Origin: Anaerocolumna jejuensis DSM 15929
Lineage (GTDB): Bacteria > Bacillota > Clostridia > Lachnospirales > Lachnospiraceae
Reading direction: 5' to 3'
NCBI RefSeq assembly: GCF_900142215.1
Contig: NZ_FRAC01000023.1
Location: forward strand, 62,001 to 126,000
DNA length: 64,000 nt
The notes beneath the pieces were generated by a model. The model saw only the letters and a list, made by a program, of their open reading frames with translations, had not been told where the DNA came from and did no database searches. The stretch's first letter is position 1. Each line of letters starts with the position of its first letter. Of this stretch, positions 51,479 through 60,457 are shown one piece after another. The position numbers and the translations under genes are program-made.

Positions 51479-52786
51479 TTAATTTGCTTTTATAGCAGTA
51501 TCCATAAATTTTATAAAGTCCTCTGAACCCTTGTCAAAGCCGTCCTTTTTCAGATAGAAGGCTTTATCCGGTCCGAGATAAATATAGATCAGGTCCTTAT
51601 ATTGCTTCATTTCAGTAATCTGCAGATAGGGGAAAGCAGAGATATACTGTATGCCGGATATGGTGAAATAGTCCTCATAAAAGGTATATACAGCCTCCAT
51701 TCCCTTGCTTTTATCATAGGATTTCACTGTACGTTCAACTACTTTCTCAACACTGACGCCCTGATAATATACAAAGATAAAAATAAGGATGATTGCTATT
51801 ATACAGCCTAAAAATCCGACTTTTGACTGGGATAACAGTACCAGAACGACCAGGGAGAGCACCGCCATGATAGCCCAGGTAACGATTCTCTTTAAAAACC
51901 GGTTGTAGTAGCAAAAATCTTTAATAATCTGTTCTGTATATTTGGTACGGTTGGTAAAAAGAATTTCTTCTTTCATGTTTTGTTCTTCTCTTTCCTTTTT
52001 AGCAGCATAGAATTTGGAAAGAGCCGCTCCCTTTACATCCTTTAGCAGCTTTTGCTTTTTATTCTTCCTTTTCCGGTATATGATCCATATGACAATCAGA
52101 ACGATAAATACGGCAAATTCCACCAAGGCACGGATAATACTATTTTTAACTTCTTTTTCTACTTCCGCTTTATCAAGAAATTTTGTGAAATGAGTGCCGT
52201 CAACCAGCGTTTTCATAAAAGTCTCGTCAATGGGAGCGGATTTCGTACTCTGGTAGATATCAAATGAAAAGGTATATCCGTTTACGATTGTTCCATAGAC
52301 TAACTCCGTCATATTGCTGTTATCTTTATTCACTTCAAGGCTATAACGGAAAAAAACAGCTTCCTTTTGCGGATATTCTTCAATTGCTGTCTTTGTATTT
52401 TCATCTTTTGTAGCCAAAAGGCTGTTAAAAAAATCCGTCTTTTCTTTCTCCGAAAGCAAAGACAGGTTAAATATTTTGCTTGTCTGGCTTGACTGTTTCT
52501 GGAGGAACCTGATTAAAGATTTTGTTTTAGGATCATAGAAAACTGCCTTTACCCCCATTTTACTCATGTTATCTTTTTCGCTTTTAATGTCTGCAATACC
52601 TGCACTTACCCAGCCCTTGTCCGTATCAGGGGTATTCTTTGTCAGCACAATGGTGTCATCAGGAAGAGTTAACTCTATATTGACATCAGAGAAATCCTGT
52701 ACTTTTGCCTGGACTTGTGAGGATGGAATGACAGCCAGGGTAAAAACAATTGCTATCAGAAGAGCACTAACAATCTTATTTTTCAT
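51479..52786 (-). CDS. Secreted-N-terminus membrane protein with YcxB-like C-terminal domain
   Basis: Protein of 435 residues. A signal peptide (MKNKIVSALLIAIVFTLAVI) precedes an extracellular domain of about 190 residues. A membrane helix follows (FAVFIVLIVIWIIYRKRK), then a cytoplasmic linker and two more helices (about 313-350). The C-terminus (about 355-435) is like the YcxB family: FYEDYFTISGIQYISAFPYLQITEMKQYKDLIYIYLGPDKAFYLKKDGF. The family function is unknown; the layout suggests a sensor of external signals. AAGGAGATAAA lies before the ATG. It is a single gene with its own terminator. Confidence 0.75.
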   Translation of the reverse strand: MKNKIVSALLIAIVFTLAVIPSSQVQAKVQDFSDVNIELTLPDDTIVLTKNTPDTDKGWVSAGIADIKSEKDNMSKMGVKAVFYDPKTKSLIRFLQKQSSQTSKIFNLSLLSEKEKTDFFNSLLATKDENTKTAIEEYPQKEAVFFRYSLEVNKDNSNMTELVYGTIVNGYTFSFDIYQSTKSAPIDETFMKTLVDGTHFTKFLDKAEVEKEVKNSIIRALVEFAVFIVLIVIWIIYRKRKNKKQKLLKDVKGAALSKFYAAKKEREEQNMKEEILFTNRTKYTEQIIKDFCYYNRFLKRIVTWAIMAVLSLVVLVLLSQSKVGFLGCIIAIILIFIFVYYQGVSVEKVVERTVKSYDKSKGMEAVYTFYEDYFTISGIQYISAFPYLQITEMKQYKDLIYIYLGPDKAFYLKKDGFDKGSEDFIKFMDTAIKAN

Positions 52787-53379
52787 GAAATTTATCTCCT
52801 TGTGAAGAAATCTGTATCAATATCTTACCACGATTCCATGTAAAGTTCTATGGTTTTTACTAATATGCGGATAAACTTCTTAAGATATGTATAAGCCTTC
52901 TGCCCGCTGCAAAAAAAACCTGACATAACAGACTGCCAGGATATTTGGAACTGATAAAGGAACCGAAATAAAAAATAAATGAATGTCCCATAAAAAGGGG
53001 GAAAGCCACAGGTTTGCTGCTTGAGGGGAAGGACAGTAAACTGTGGCTTAATGAAAAAGCATTATCTATATGAACAAGGGAGAGGGATTCCCTTGACTTC
53101 TGTATATATCATAAAGGATAAATGTGTCTTAAATTTGGATAAACTATTAAGAATAAGTGAAAAATACTTAAGAGATTAGAAAAATTATTAATAATATCAA
53201 AAAATAGGTAACCAATTATGTTTAAAAATTCCATCCCAATGTTCAGTTGAAAAGGATAAAAAAGCAGGATTTATACGGAAATTAAGCAGGATTAACATGG
53301 TATTTCATGTAATGAACTGTTAAAATGTAGAAAAGCAATGCTTTTTGTAGAAAAGACGTTTTGAGGAGGGGATAACTAC
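52787..53379. other. Intergenic region upstream of the chemotaxis receptor gene
   Basis: About 590 bases with no gene. A hairpin of about 15 bp with one bulge (arms AAGCCACAG at 53003-53011 and CTGTGGCTT at 53041-53049, extended by TTTGCTG/CAGTAAA) and a small AAAAGCA-T-GCTTTTT palindrome at about 53333 are the only structures. I looked for a cyclic di-GMP riboswitch, since such receptors often follow one, and did not find its core motifs. Confidence 0.5.
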
Positions 53380-55374
53380 ATGAAAACTATTAAGACAAAG
53401 CTATTGGTAAACTATCTAGCCATCCTGATACTGGTGGCAGGAAGCCTGGCACTGATATCGATCCAGACTGCCAGAGCGAATTTACGCGGACAGGTTAAGC
53501 AGGGGATAAGTACTTTGGTAGATGATGATGCCAAACTTGTTGAGAGCAGGATGGAGAATGAGAAGCTTATAGTAGAAGATATTGCCAGCCAGACCTATGT
53601 ACAAAGCATGTCATTCCTTTTACAAAAGCCTGTATTGCTGGAATACCTGAAAAAAACAGACTTTCTTGAACTGGGAATAGTAAGTAAGAGCGGAATCGCA
53701 CAATATACGGATGACTCCCAGGCAGATCTTTCGGACAGAGAATATATCAAAGAAGCATTGAAAGGAAAAACAGTAGTTTCCGATGTAATAATCAGTAAGG
53801 TTACCAAGGAACCGGTTATTATGATAGCCGCACCCGTATACAGGGATAATGTTCTGGAAGGGCTTGTATTGGCAAGAAGTGATGCTAACAGGCTCAGTAA
53901 TATGATCAGTGACATGGGATACGGGAAGAATGGGTATGGATATATTATAAACGGGGAAGGAACGACAATAGCACACCGGGATAAAAAACTCGTTTCCAAT
54001 ATGTTTAACCCTATCAAACAGGTAGAAAGCGATAAAAGCCTGACTTCCGTCGCAAACCTGTTTCAGAGGATATTAAAGGAAAAGCAGGGCTCCTATGAAT
54101 ATACATATAAAGGGCAGCAATTATATTCCAGCTATGCTCCGATACCTAATACAAGCTGGTATTATGTAGTGACAGCGGATAAGAATGAAGCATTGTCCAG
54201 GGTTAACGGTCTTATTGCAGTAATAGCGGTGGTTTTTATCGTAGCATTAAGTATCGGTATAGTTATTACCATTATGGTGGGCAACAGTATTGCAGCGCCT
54301 ATTACAAAAATAGTCAGGCAGTCAGAAAAGATTGCAAAGCTTGAGATTTCCGCCAGTACTGATATGAATGAGAAGTTTTTTAAGAGAAAAGATGAAATTG
54401 GTATGCTTGCAGCAGCGCTTCAAAATATAACGGAAAGCTTTCGCGGAATTGTAACGGAATTAAAAGGAGCTTCCGGTCAGTTGACTGACACGGCAGGCAG
54501 AATGGCTGCTATGTCAGAAGAATCGGCAGCGTCCTCCCAGGAGATGTCAACTACAATAGAAGAGCTTGCGAAAGCAGCTACCAATCATGCAGAGCATACC
54601 CAGGAGGGAAGTGTGAAGACCCAGGAGCTGGGTGATGCAATTGAGAAGAACCAGAGCAGCTTTAAGACCTTGGACAAAGCAACCAAGAAGGTAATCACTT
54701 TATTGGAAGAGGGTAATGAGACAGTGCGGGTCCTTCGGATTAAGACTACGGAAAATAATGCTGCTGCCGAAGAAATCAAAGAAGTGATAGAAAAAACCAA
54801 CCATAGTGCCGAGCTTATCGGACAGGCCAGTGAAGTCATAACTCAAATTGCAGAACAGACTAATCTTCTTGCACTGAATGCGGCAATTGAGGCAGCGAGG
54901 GCTGGAGAAGCCGGAAAAGGTTTTGCAGTAGTAGCGGAGGAAATCCGAAAGCTGGCAGAGCAGTCTTCCGCTTCCACCAATGAAATTGATAGGATAGTTG
55001 AGGAACTGCAAAGAAATACCAAAGGTGCCGTACTGACAATCGAAAAGATGGGAGCTGCCATAAAGGACCAGACACAAAGCGTGGATAACAACGAAAAGAG
55101 CTTTGAAGGAATAGCAAAAGCGATTTTAAAGGCAAATGATGCGGTCGAAGAGCTGAATAAGAGCGGCGCTGAAATGGAGCAGGTCAAGTTGGGAATTATC
55201 GAAACCATGGAAAGCCTCTCAGCAATTGCCGAGGAAGATTCCGCATCCACCGAAGAGCTGTCCGCAGCCATGGAAGAACAGACAGCATCTCTGGAGGAAA
55301 TAGCAGATTCCAGTAAGACAATGGATGAACTTGCTGTAAAATTAGAGTCAGTAGTTGGAAAATTCAAATTATAA
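53380..55374 (+). CDS. Methyl-accepting chemotaxis protein with Cache-type sensor
   Basis: Chemoreceptor of 664 residues that controls CheA. A membrane helix (about 10-29) precedes an extracellular sensor (about 35-275) of the dCache type, with DLSDREYIKEALKGK, APVYRDNVLEGLVLARSD and YGYIINGEGTTIAHRD visible. A second helix (about 278-302), then HAMP (about 303-356), follow. The cytoplasmic hairpin has the highly conserved tip EQTNLLALNAAIEAARAGE near 491-530. Methylation-type Glu/Gln-rich sites flank it. GAGGAGGGG precedes the ATG. The ligand is unknown, and no chemotaxis operon is adjacent. Confidence 0.95.
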   Translation: MKTIKTKLLVNYLAILILVAGSLALISIQTARANLRGQVKQGISTLVDDDAKLVESRMENEKLIVEDIASQTYVQSMSFLLQKPVLLEYLKKTDFLELGIVSKSGIAQYTDDSQADLSDREYIKEALKGKTVVSDVIISKVTKEPVIMIAAPVYRDNVLEGLVLARSDANRLSNMISDMGYGKNGYGYIINGEGTTIAHRDKKLVSNMFNPIKQVESDKSLTSVANLFQRILKEKQGSYEYTYKGQQLYSSYAPIPNTSWYYVVTADKNEALSRVNGLIAVIAVVFIVALSIGIVITIMVGNSIAAPITKIVRQSEKIAKLEISASTDMNEKFFKRKDEIGMLAAALQNITESFRGIVTELKGASGQLTDTAGRMAAMSEESAASSQEMSTTIEELAKAATNHAEHTQEGSVKTQELGDAIEKNQSSFKTLDKATKKVITLLEEGNETVRVLRIKTTENNAAAEEIKEVIEKTNHSAELIGQASEVITQIAEQTNLLALNAAIEAARAGEAGKGFAVVAEEIRKLAEQSSASTNEIDRIVEELQRNTKGAVLTIEKMGAAIKDQTQSVDNNEKSFEGIAKAILKANDAVEELNKSGAEMEQVKLGIIETMESLSAIAEEDSASTEELSAAMEEQTASLEEIADSSKTMDELAVKLESVVGKFKL

Positions 55375-55446
55375 AATATGGGAAAGTATTTAAAAAATTC
55401 ATGGGGATTTTTCAAGGTTTCACCCCGTGTATTTTGTCTAAAAGGA

Positions 55447-55475
55447 TTGACCTTTGTAGGGTAATCGGGTAAAAT
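55447..55475 (+). promoter_or_regulatory. Sigma-A-type promoter for the coiled-coil gene at 55513
   Basis: TTGACC (55447-55452) and TAAAAT (55470-55475), 17 bases apart, lie 37 bases before the start codon. Confidence 0.65.
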
Positions 55476-55512
55476 CAAAAATAAATGAAACCATGCAAAG
55501 GGAGTGAAAGTG

Positions 55513-56631
55513 ATGCAAGGCAATATATTATCCGGCGGTATAAAAGAACTGGAAGCTGTCAAACAGAAATTAGCGGATTTAACTGCTTGCCAGAACCAGA
55601 ATGAAGGCCTTGAACTACAGGAGGCCAGGCTTGAAAAGAGCATCAAGGGGATGGAAAAGGATATTGCGGATGAAATCGGAACCACTCTAAGACAGCGGAA
55701 AGAGGAAATTGAAAAGACCTATGATGCACAGCTTGACCTTACCAGACAGCAGATAAAAAAAATCAAAAACAGAAAAATGAAGTCAAAAACAGAAAAGGTT
55801 AACGAAAGAATCGACAATGAAACAGCAGGAACCAAGGAAGAATACCGTTTGTTCAACCTTGAAATACGGGACTTGTACAAAAGCGATAAAATACCGTTGG
55901 CGTTTCATAACCGTTTATTCTATGCCTTATTCTTTCCCGGCAAGCCGTTGGATTTTCTGATAATCATACTGACAGTGGCTTTATTGCTTCTGGCATTGCC
56001 TTATTTTATCTATACTATGGTGCTGCCGGTGGAAAAGCTGTTATACCTTTTCTTACTATATGCACTTATAGTACTTGTATTTGGCGGAATCTATCTGATG
56101 ATTGAAAATAACATCAAAAACAGGCATCAGAATACCTTTGCCCAGGTACAGAAAATAAGAAGGCAGATGAGGCTGACACGCAGGGCGATTAAAAACATTA
56201 AAAAGGGCATCTTAAAGGATAAGGACGAGAGCACCTATGATTTAGAGGACTTTGACAGGGAATTGGAAGAGCTTGAGCAGGAGCTGGTAAAAATAAACGC
56301 CGGAAAGAAAGAGGCCTTAAGTACCTTTGAGAATTCTACCCGTAATGTAATCAGGGAAGAAATTAACCAGCAGCATCAGGAAGAGCTGCTAGGGCTTAAG
56401 ACAGAATATGCAAAAGCTTATAGCGACATCAAAGAGGTGCAGGAATCAATAAAAAATCTTTCCCTTGAAATAGCCTCCGAATATGAGGCATATATAGGAA
56501 AAGAATTTTTGACAAAGGAAAAACTGGATGCGCTCATTCAGCTTATGCAGGAAAAAAATATAGCTACCATATCGGAAGCCATAACCTGCTACAGAACAGA
56601 GCAGACGGAAACCACAGTATCACAGCATTAA
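55513..56631 (+). CDS. Coiled-coil protein with two central membrane helices, function unknown
   Basis: Protein of 372 residues. Long charged helices (about 1-120 and 205-350) predict coiled coils on both sides of a hydrophobic pair (LDFLIIILTVALLLLALPYFI and LLYLFLLYALIVLVFGGIYLM, about 150-195). Both ends would be cytoplasmic, linked by a short outer turn. I do not recognise a family. The ATG at 55513 follows AAAGGGAG with about 8 bases; a GTG at 55504 lies inside that site. It follows the chemotaxis gene with its own promoter and ends at a terminator. The shape recalls scaffolding or stretch-sensing proteins, but this is a guess. Confidence 0.72.
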   Translation: MQGNILSGGIKELEAVKQKLADLTACQNQNEGLELQEARLEKSIKGMEKDIADEIGTTLRQRKEEIEKTYDAQLDLTRQQIKKIKNRKMKSKTEKVNERIDNETAGTKEEYRLFNLEIRDLYKSDKIPLAFHNRLFYALFFPGKPLDFLIIILTVALLLLALPYFIYTMVLPVEKLLYLFLLYALIVLVFGGIYLMIENNIKNRHQNTFAQVQKIRRQMRLTRRAIKNIKKGILKDKDESTYDLEDFDRELEELEQELVKINAGKKEALSTFENSTRNVIREEINQQHQEELLGLKTEYAKAYSDIKEVQESIKNLSLEIASEYEAYIGKEFLTKEKLDALIQLMQEKNIATISEAITCYRTEQTETTVSQH

Positions 56632-56639
56632 GATAAATA

Positions 56640-56697
56640 AAAATCGGTGCAGCATAACAGAGAGATTTTCTCTTCATTATGTTACACCGATTTTTTA
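56640..56697. terminator. Terminator after the coiled-coil gene
   Basis: AAAATCGGTG (56640-56649) pairs with CACCGATTTT (56685-56694); the interior pairs further (AGCATAA/TTATGTT, GAGA/TCTC). A T run follows, and an A run precedes it. Confidence 0.88.
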
Positions 56698-56855
56698 TAC
56701 TAACTCCTGTAGCATGTCATCTGCTTGCAGATGTGGATTGCTATAAAACAGGGATATAAAATGCATTTTATTCAGTTATTTCTTTTTTTAGTAATGTTGC
56801 AATTCCAATGTCAATAATAGCAAGATTACTATTGGGTTCTATACTTTTAAAAATA

Positions 56856-57266
56856 TTAAATATTTCCAGTTAAATAACCTGTATATGTAGCATCAGTGTA
56901 ATTATCTATATAATTCCTAAGATATGCGCCAGTCCAAGTTAACCATCCTGACATGACGGTATATGAATCTAAATTTTCTTGCCAGAAAACTTGCTGAGTT
57001 GGTGTTATAGTTGCGGAATAGTAACGTATATACCTAGTAACATATTGAGTAATTACTGTATCAGGGGTTACCATATTAGGGGTTTTAGATTCAGGATTCT
57101 CATATACTTCATATTTTATCCCATCTTCTGTATAGCCCTGATAAAGTAAAGTTGCATTTTCATCAATTAATGATGTTTGTTTTTCAGCTGCAGATGCGGT
57201 TGTTGAAAGCGACATTAGAAAGCAAATAGCAAAAAAAGAGAATAGGAATTTTAAGTATTTCTTCAT
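56856..57266 (-). CDS. Small secreted protein, hypothetical
   Basis: Exported protein of 136 residues, with a signal peptide (KKYLKFLFSFFAICFLMSL, cleavage near TASAAEK). The mature part is Thr/Tyr-rich and ends in a segment rich in Tyr and Asp (GAYLRNYIDNYTDATYTGYL). No family recognised. A strong ribosome site (AAGGAGGTCG) lies 6 bases before the ATG, which supports it being a real gene. Flanked by long noncoding AT-rich DNA on the upstream side. Confidence 0.7.
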   Translation of the reverse strand: MKKYLKFLFSFFAICFLMSLSTTASAAEKQTSLIDENATLLYQGYTEDGIKYEVYENPESKTPNMVTPDTVITQYVTRYIRYYSATITPTQQVFWQENLDSYTVMSGWLTWTGAYLRNYIDNYTDATYTGYLTGNI

Positions 57267-58104
57267 ATAAAGCGACCTCCTTGGAAATATATGTTTTATA
57301 ATGGCTACAATATCCAGTATAGCACAACGCTTTAATATTAAAATGGTAAAAAGTACTATATATTCATAGAAATTTACATATTTTATAATTAAAGTATATA
57401 TAACTAAGAATATAGTTCAGTTTACCACCAGTTCAGTTTACATGAACTATAATTTATTATTTATAACGATGTTGTTGCGATAGTCTGAACTGTTTTACTT
57501 CAAAAACAACCGAATTGGTATCACTGAAGTTAGCATACAATAAAGCTAATATACAAGCAATACCCACAATATCATACAAGCCTTAGGACAATGTGTATTA
57601 TTGAAAGAAACCCAGATAACAAATATCACCTGGGTATGATGATTATGTAGCTTTCTTATATAATTAATGCAAGCATGTGTATTCATAAAATAGACCATCT
57701 CCACGTGAGCTCTCTGTCTAATGAAGTAGTCTATCTTACTATAACAAAGAAAATTACATTTTATTTCTGAAAGACAACTATCCGGCAGAATCTTATAGTG
57801 CACGTTCCATGGTCAGAAAAACTGCTGAATTGTATTGCATTTACCTTGAAAAGCAATATTTGCTATCTTGCAATCCATAGAGCGGGCAGATGCGATTTCC
57901 GAACAAAGAATGTCTTTACGCCAAATACAACTGGAGATACTAAAAAGCTCATGGAAAAGTTGGTCATTTATGAAGGAACATGATTATAACATGGACAATA
58001 TGGGCTATGAAATAGGGGCAGGTATGGCCCGCCCCATGCATATCGTAAGTTCGCTTCTTATACTGCCTAAATAAAAAGATTAAAAATGCAACGCATTTTT
58101 TAAT
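57267..58104. other. Long AT-rich intergenic stretch with possible gene remains
   Basis: About 840 bases without a supportable gene. It has two direct copies of AGTTCAGTTTAC near 57415-57443, a hairpin ACCCAG...CTGGGT near 57610-57635, and scattered protein-like frames at 57780-58070 that switch frame and lack ribosome sites (for example NYPAESYSARSMVRKTAELY then, shifted, RADAISEQRMSLRQIQLEIL). These could be a decayed gene. The end overlaps a repeat copy at 58035. Confidence 0.4.
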
Positions 58105-58106
58105 CT
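58035..58106. repeat. Copy of the second repeat type, also the yyaC terminator
   Basis: CATGCATATCGTAAGTT...ATACTGCCTAAATAAAA followed by the palindrome GATTAAAAATGC-AAC-GCATTTTTTAATC. It matches 4560-4630 along most of its length. The palindrome overlaps the yyaC stop codon and has a T run for the - strand. Confidence 0.6.
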
Positions 58107-58677
58107 AATCCTTTGTAAGCTGATAAAAGCAATAATTAATACCGGTACAAATATAATCGGCCAATGCCATGACCACATTAAGTCTTGTAGTCTGCAGCAG
58201 CATATGGTCAAGCATGCCCGAAAAATTAACAATTCCGGTAATAAAAATATCGCCGACAGGAGGAAGATCCTTGTCAACACCGGCACCGGGGAGCAGAGGT
58301 CCTTCACCGAGAGTGATGTAGCCGATATGGCTGGATTTTCCCAAGGAGGCATCTACAGCAATTACAAAAGCATTCGGATGATGAACCTGGATATAATTTA
58401 TGGTCTCGCCCAGATTCTTAGCATGAACAGGCTGCTCCAGGGTTCCATAGAGTGCCATGTTGTATTGCTTCATTTTGGATAGCTTGTATCCTACAATCGG
58501 TCCCAGACAATCACCGGTTGCCCGGTCAGAACCGATACAAAGAAAAACCAGAGGGCGGTTTTTACTGGGCTTGGTCTGTATCATGTTTTGCAGTCTGCTG
58601 CTGAAATCATAAACGGAATATCGTTCCTTTGTATTGAAATAATATAATTTCCTCTCTATATCCAATTCTTTGTTCAT
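58105..58677 (-). CDS. yyaC: Spore protease YyaC
   Basis: Sporulation protein of 190 residues related to GPR/HybD-like proteases. Visible blocks are LVFLCIGSDRATGDCLGPIVGYKL, TINYIQVHHPNAFVIAVDASLGK and GYITLGEGPLLPGAGVDKDLPPVGDIFITGIVN. In Bacillus yyaC is made in the forespore; its target is unknown. A strong TAGGAGG lies before the ATG. It shows that the organism belongs to a spore-forming lineage. It is divergent from the LysM gene and ends in a repeat copy. Confidence 0.92.
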   Translation of the reverse strand: MNKELDIERKLYYFNTKERYSVYDFSSRLQNMIQTKPSKNRPLVFLCIGSDRATGDCLGPIVGYKLSKMKQYNMALYGTLEQPVHAKNLGETINYIQVHHPNAFVIAVDASLGKSSHIGYITLGEGPLLPGAGVDKDLPPVGDIFITGIVNFSGMLDHMLLQTTRLNVVMALADYICTGINYCFYQLTKD

Positions 58678-58985
58678 CAGAACCTCCTATTAACTCGTAC
58701 ACTATACCTTATTCTTACTTAACAAAAGTATTACCTTTAAAATATTATTTAGTCAGGAATTAGAAATAATTAACAAACTAATTTTCAACAACCCCCTTGC
58801 AAATACTGCAAATATGTGTAAGGTTTCGGTGGACAATCGTAAAGAAGAGAAAAAATAAGAGAAATAATACTAATAAAATAGGTAATATTTATAAATTACT
58901 GAGTTTGTTTTGACATAATTATTAATTCTTCTGTGCTACCATAAAAAATAAAAATGAGAGTAACAAGTGTCAGGAGGATTTGATA
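58678..58985. other. Divergent promoter region between yyaC and the LysM gene
   Basis: About 300 AT-rich bases. TTGACA at 58910-58915 lies at a suitable distance for the LysM gene, but I do not see a good -10 partner at 17 bases. No gene in it. Confidence 0.4.
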
Positions 58986-60356
58986 ATGGACAACAATACA
59001 TACCAGAAAGGACAGACAAACGGTAATGCCGTAACCATAAAGATGCCTAAAAATATCAGACAGGTGGGAAATGTCTTATACCATGGAAGAACCATTTATG
59101 TGGAAGACTATGTAATGACCTTCATAAAACAGCTGGCGGATACCGACCCAGGAGAATTGAGGGTTGCGGTATTTTTAGGCTACTGCGTAAAAACAGAAGA
59201 AGCCAGGAATGTTTTCATCAAAGGAGCGGTAGCAATGGGGAATACCGACTTTGGTGCCGGTATGACACTGACAGATGACGGTTGGACAAGTGTCTATGAA
59301 AATATAAAGAAGTATTTTACTGACGTGGAAATTGTAGGCTGGGCGTTGATAGGGCCGGGATTTTACCTTGAAAGCAATGACAAGATCAGAAAAGTCCATA
59401 TGGATAACTTTTCAGGTATCGATAAAGTCTTACTGAAGATGGACAGTATGGAAAGAGAAGAGTCTTTTTATTTCTGTGAAAATAACCAGCTCATAAAACA
59501 GCTGGGATTTTACATCTATTATGAAAAAAATGAAGAAATGCAAAATTACATGATAGAGTATAAGGAAGATACAATAACAAGGGAAGAAGCTATTTATAAT
59601 GACCAGACAACGAAAAAGATAAGGAGTGTTATTCAGGACAAAAAGGAGGTAAAGGAGGACCGGAATGTAGTAAGGCTTCTTTATGCCGCCAGCTCTCTTC
59701 TTGCTATTATTGTCCTTGTTATAGCAGCTACCATGCTGGACAGCTACGATAAAATGAAGAAGATGGAATCAGCTTTAAGCACCATCTCCAATAATCTTAA
59801 TCTGGCAGCAGGAGAGGATGACCAGCAGGTGGCATCCAAGGATAACAAAGGTAAGGAGAACGGTGCCGTAAAGGAAGATGGAAGCAATAAAACAAATAAG
59901 GATACCGGAGATGATAAAAACGGCGGAAAGACCACAGATGACGGCAAGTCAACAGACTCACAGTCCGTAACAGTGGATAAGGTAGACGGAAATGTGACAC
60001 CGGAACCACAGACCACAAAGGAACCGGAATCAGCCGGAGAGAAGGAGCCGACAAAAGCCCCGGATAAAGCCACAAAGACAAATGAAACTCCGGATAAAAA
60101 TGATAAGGGTAAGACAGAGGGTACCAAAGAAGACTCCACACCAAAAGAGGGTTCCACATCCAAAGGTGTTAACAAAAAGACCACGGCACCTGCTTCCGCA
60201 GCAGTAAAATATTATACTGTTAAAGCAGGAGACTCACTGGCAGGTATCAGCTATAAGCTATATAAAACCTATACCTATATGGATGAAATAATGAAACTGA
60301 ATAATATAGAAGATGAAAATAAAATCTTAGCCGGCCAAAAGCTTCGAGTACCTTAA
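58986..60356 (+). CDS. LysM membrane protein with probable degenerate JAB/MPN domain
   Basis: Protein of 456 residues. The N-terminal cytoplasmic part (about 30-190) resembles a JAB/MPN fold: RTIYVEDYVMTFIKQLAD, LRVAVFLGYC, EIVGWALIGPGF and FSGIDKVLLKMDS follow its strands, but the zinc-binding HxHP of active enzymes is replaced (ALIGP), so it would be inactive. A membrane helix lies at about 229-253. A long Lys/Asp/Thr/Pro-rich linker (about 270-405) follows, then a C-terminal LysM domain (YYTVKAGDSLAGISYKLY to AGQKLRVP) that binds peptidoglycan. The ATG at 58986 is 8 bases after AGGAGG. The JAB call is my inference from pattern; the LysM call is firm. Confidence 0.8.
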   Translation: MDNNTYQKGQTNGNAVTIKMPKNIRQVGNVLYHGRTIYVEDYVMTFIKQLADTDPGELRVAVFLGYCVKTEEARNVFIKGAVAMGNTDFGAGMTLTDDGWTSVYENIKKYFTDVEIVGWALIGPGFYLESNDKIRKVHMDNFSGIDKVLLKMDSMEREESFYFCENNQLIKQLGFYIYYEKNEEMQNYMIEYKEDTITREEAIYNDQTTKKIRSVIQDKKEVKEDRNVVRLLYAASSLLAIIVLVIAATMLDSYDKMKKMESALSTISNNLNLAAGEDDQQVASKDNKGKENGAVKEDGSNKTNKDTGDDKNGGKTTDDGKSTDSQSVTVDKVDGNVTPEPQTTKEPESAGEKEPTKAPDKATKTNETPDKNDKGKTEGTKEDSTPKEGSTSKGVNKKTTAPASAAVKYYTVKAGDSLAGISYKLYKTYTYMDEIMKLNNIEDENKILAGQKLRVP

Positions 60357-60393
60357 AGGAGGCAAAGTTATTGCCGAGCATTGTGAATGAAGA

Positions 60394-60456
60394 AAGCCCC
60401 ATGGCTTTCCTGTAACCTTGTCCAAAAACGGATGATGAAGGAAAATCATGGGGCTT
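60394..60456 (+). terminator. Hairpin after the LysM gene
   Basis: A 17-base stem with two weak pairs (60394-60410 with 60440-60456; core AAGCCCCATG/CATGGGGCTT) around about 29 bases. There is no clear T run, so it may be a weak terminator; it directly abuts a repeat copy. Confidence 0.6.
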
Positions 60457-60457
60457 A

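Noticed and set aside
52787..53379. Cyclic di-GMP riboswitch before the chemotaxis receptor
   Set aside because: I looked for the conserved cores in the region and did not find them.
54843..55685. 280-codon frame antisense to the chemotaxis receptor
   Set aside because: Typical shadow of the Ala/Glu-rich signalling domain; the sense frame has full domain support.
57546..57803. 85-codon frame on the - strand
   Set aside because: No ribosome site, AT-rich composition, no recognisable domain.
59744..60184. 146-codon Ser/Val-rich frame on the - strand
   Set aside because: Shadow of the Lys/Asp/Thr linker in the LysM gene.
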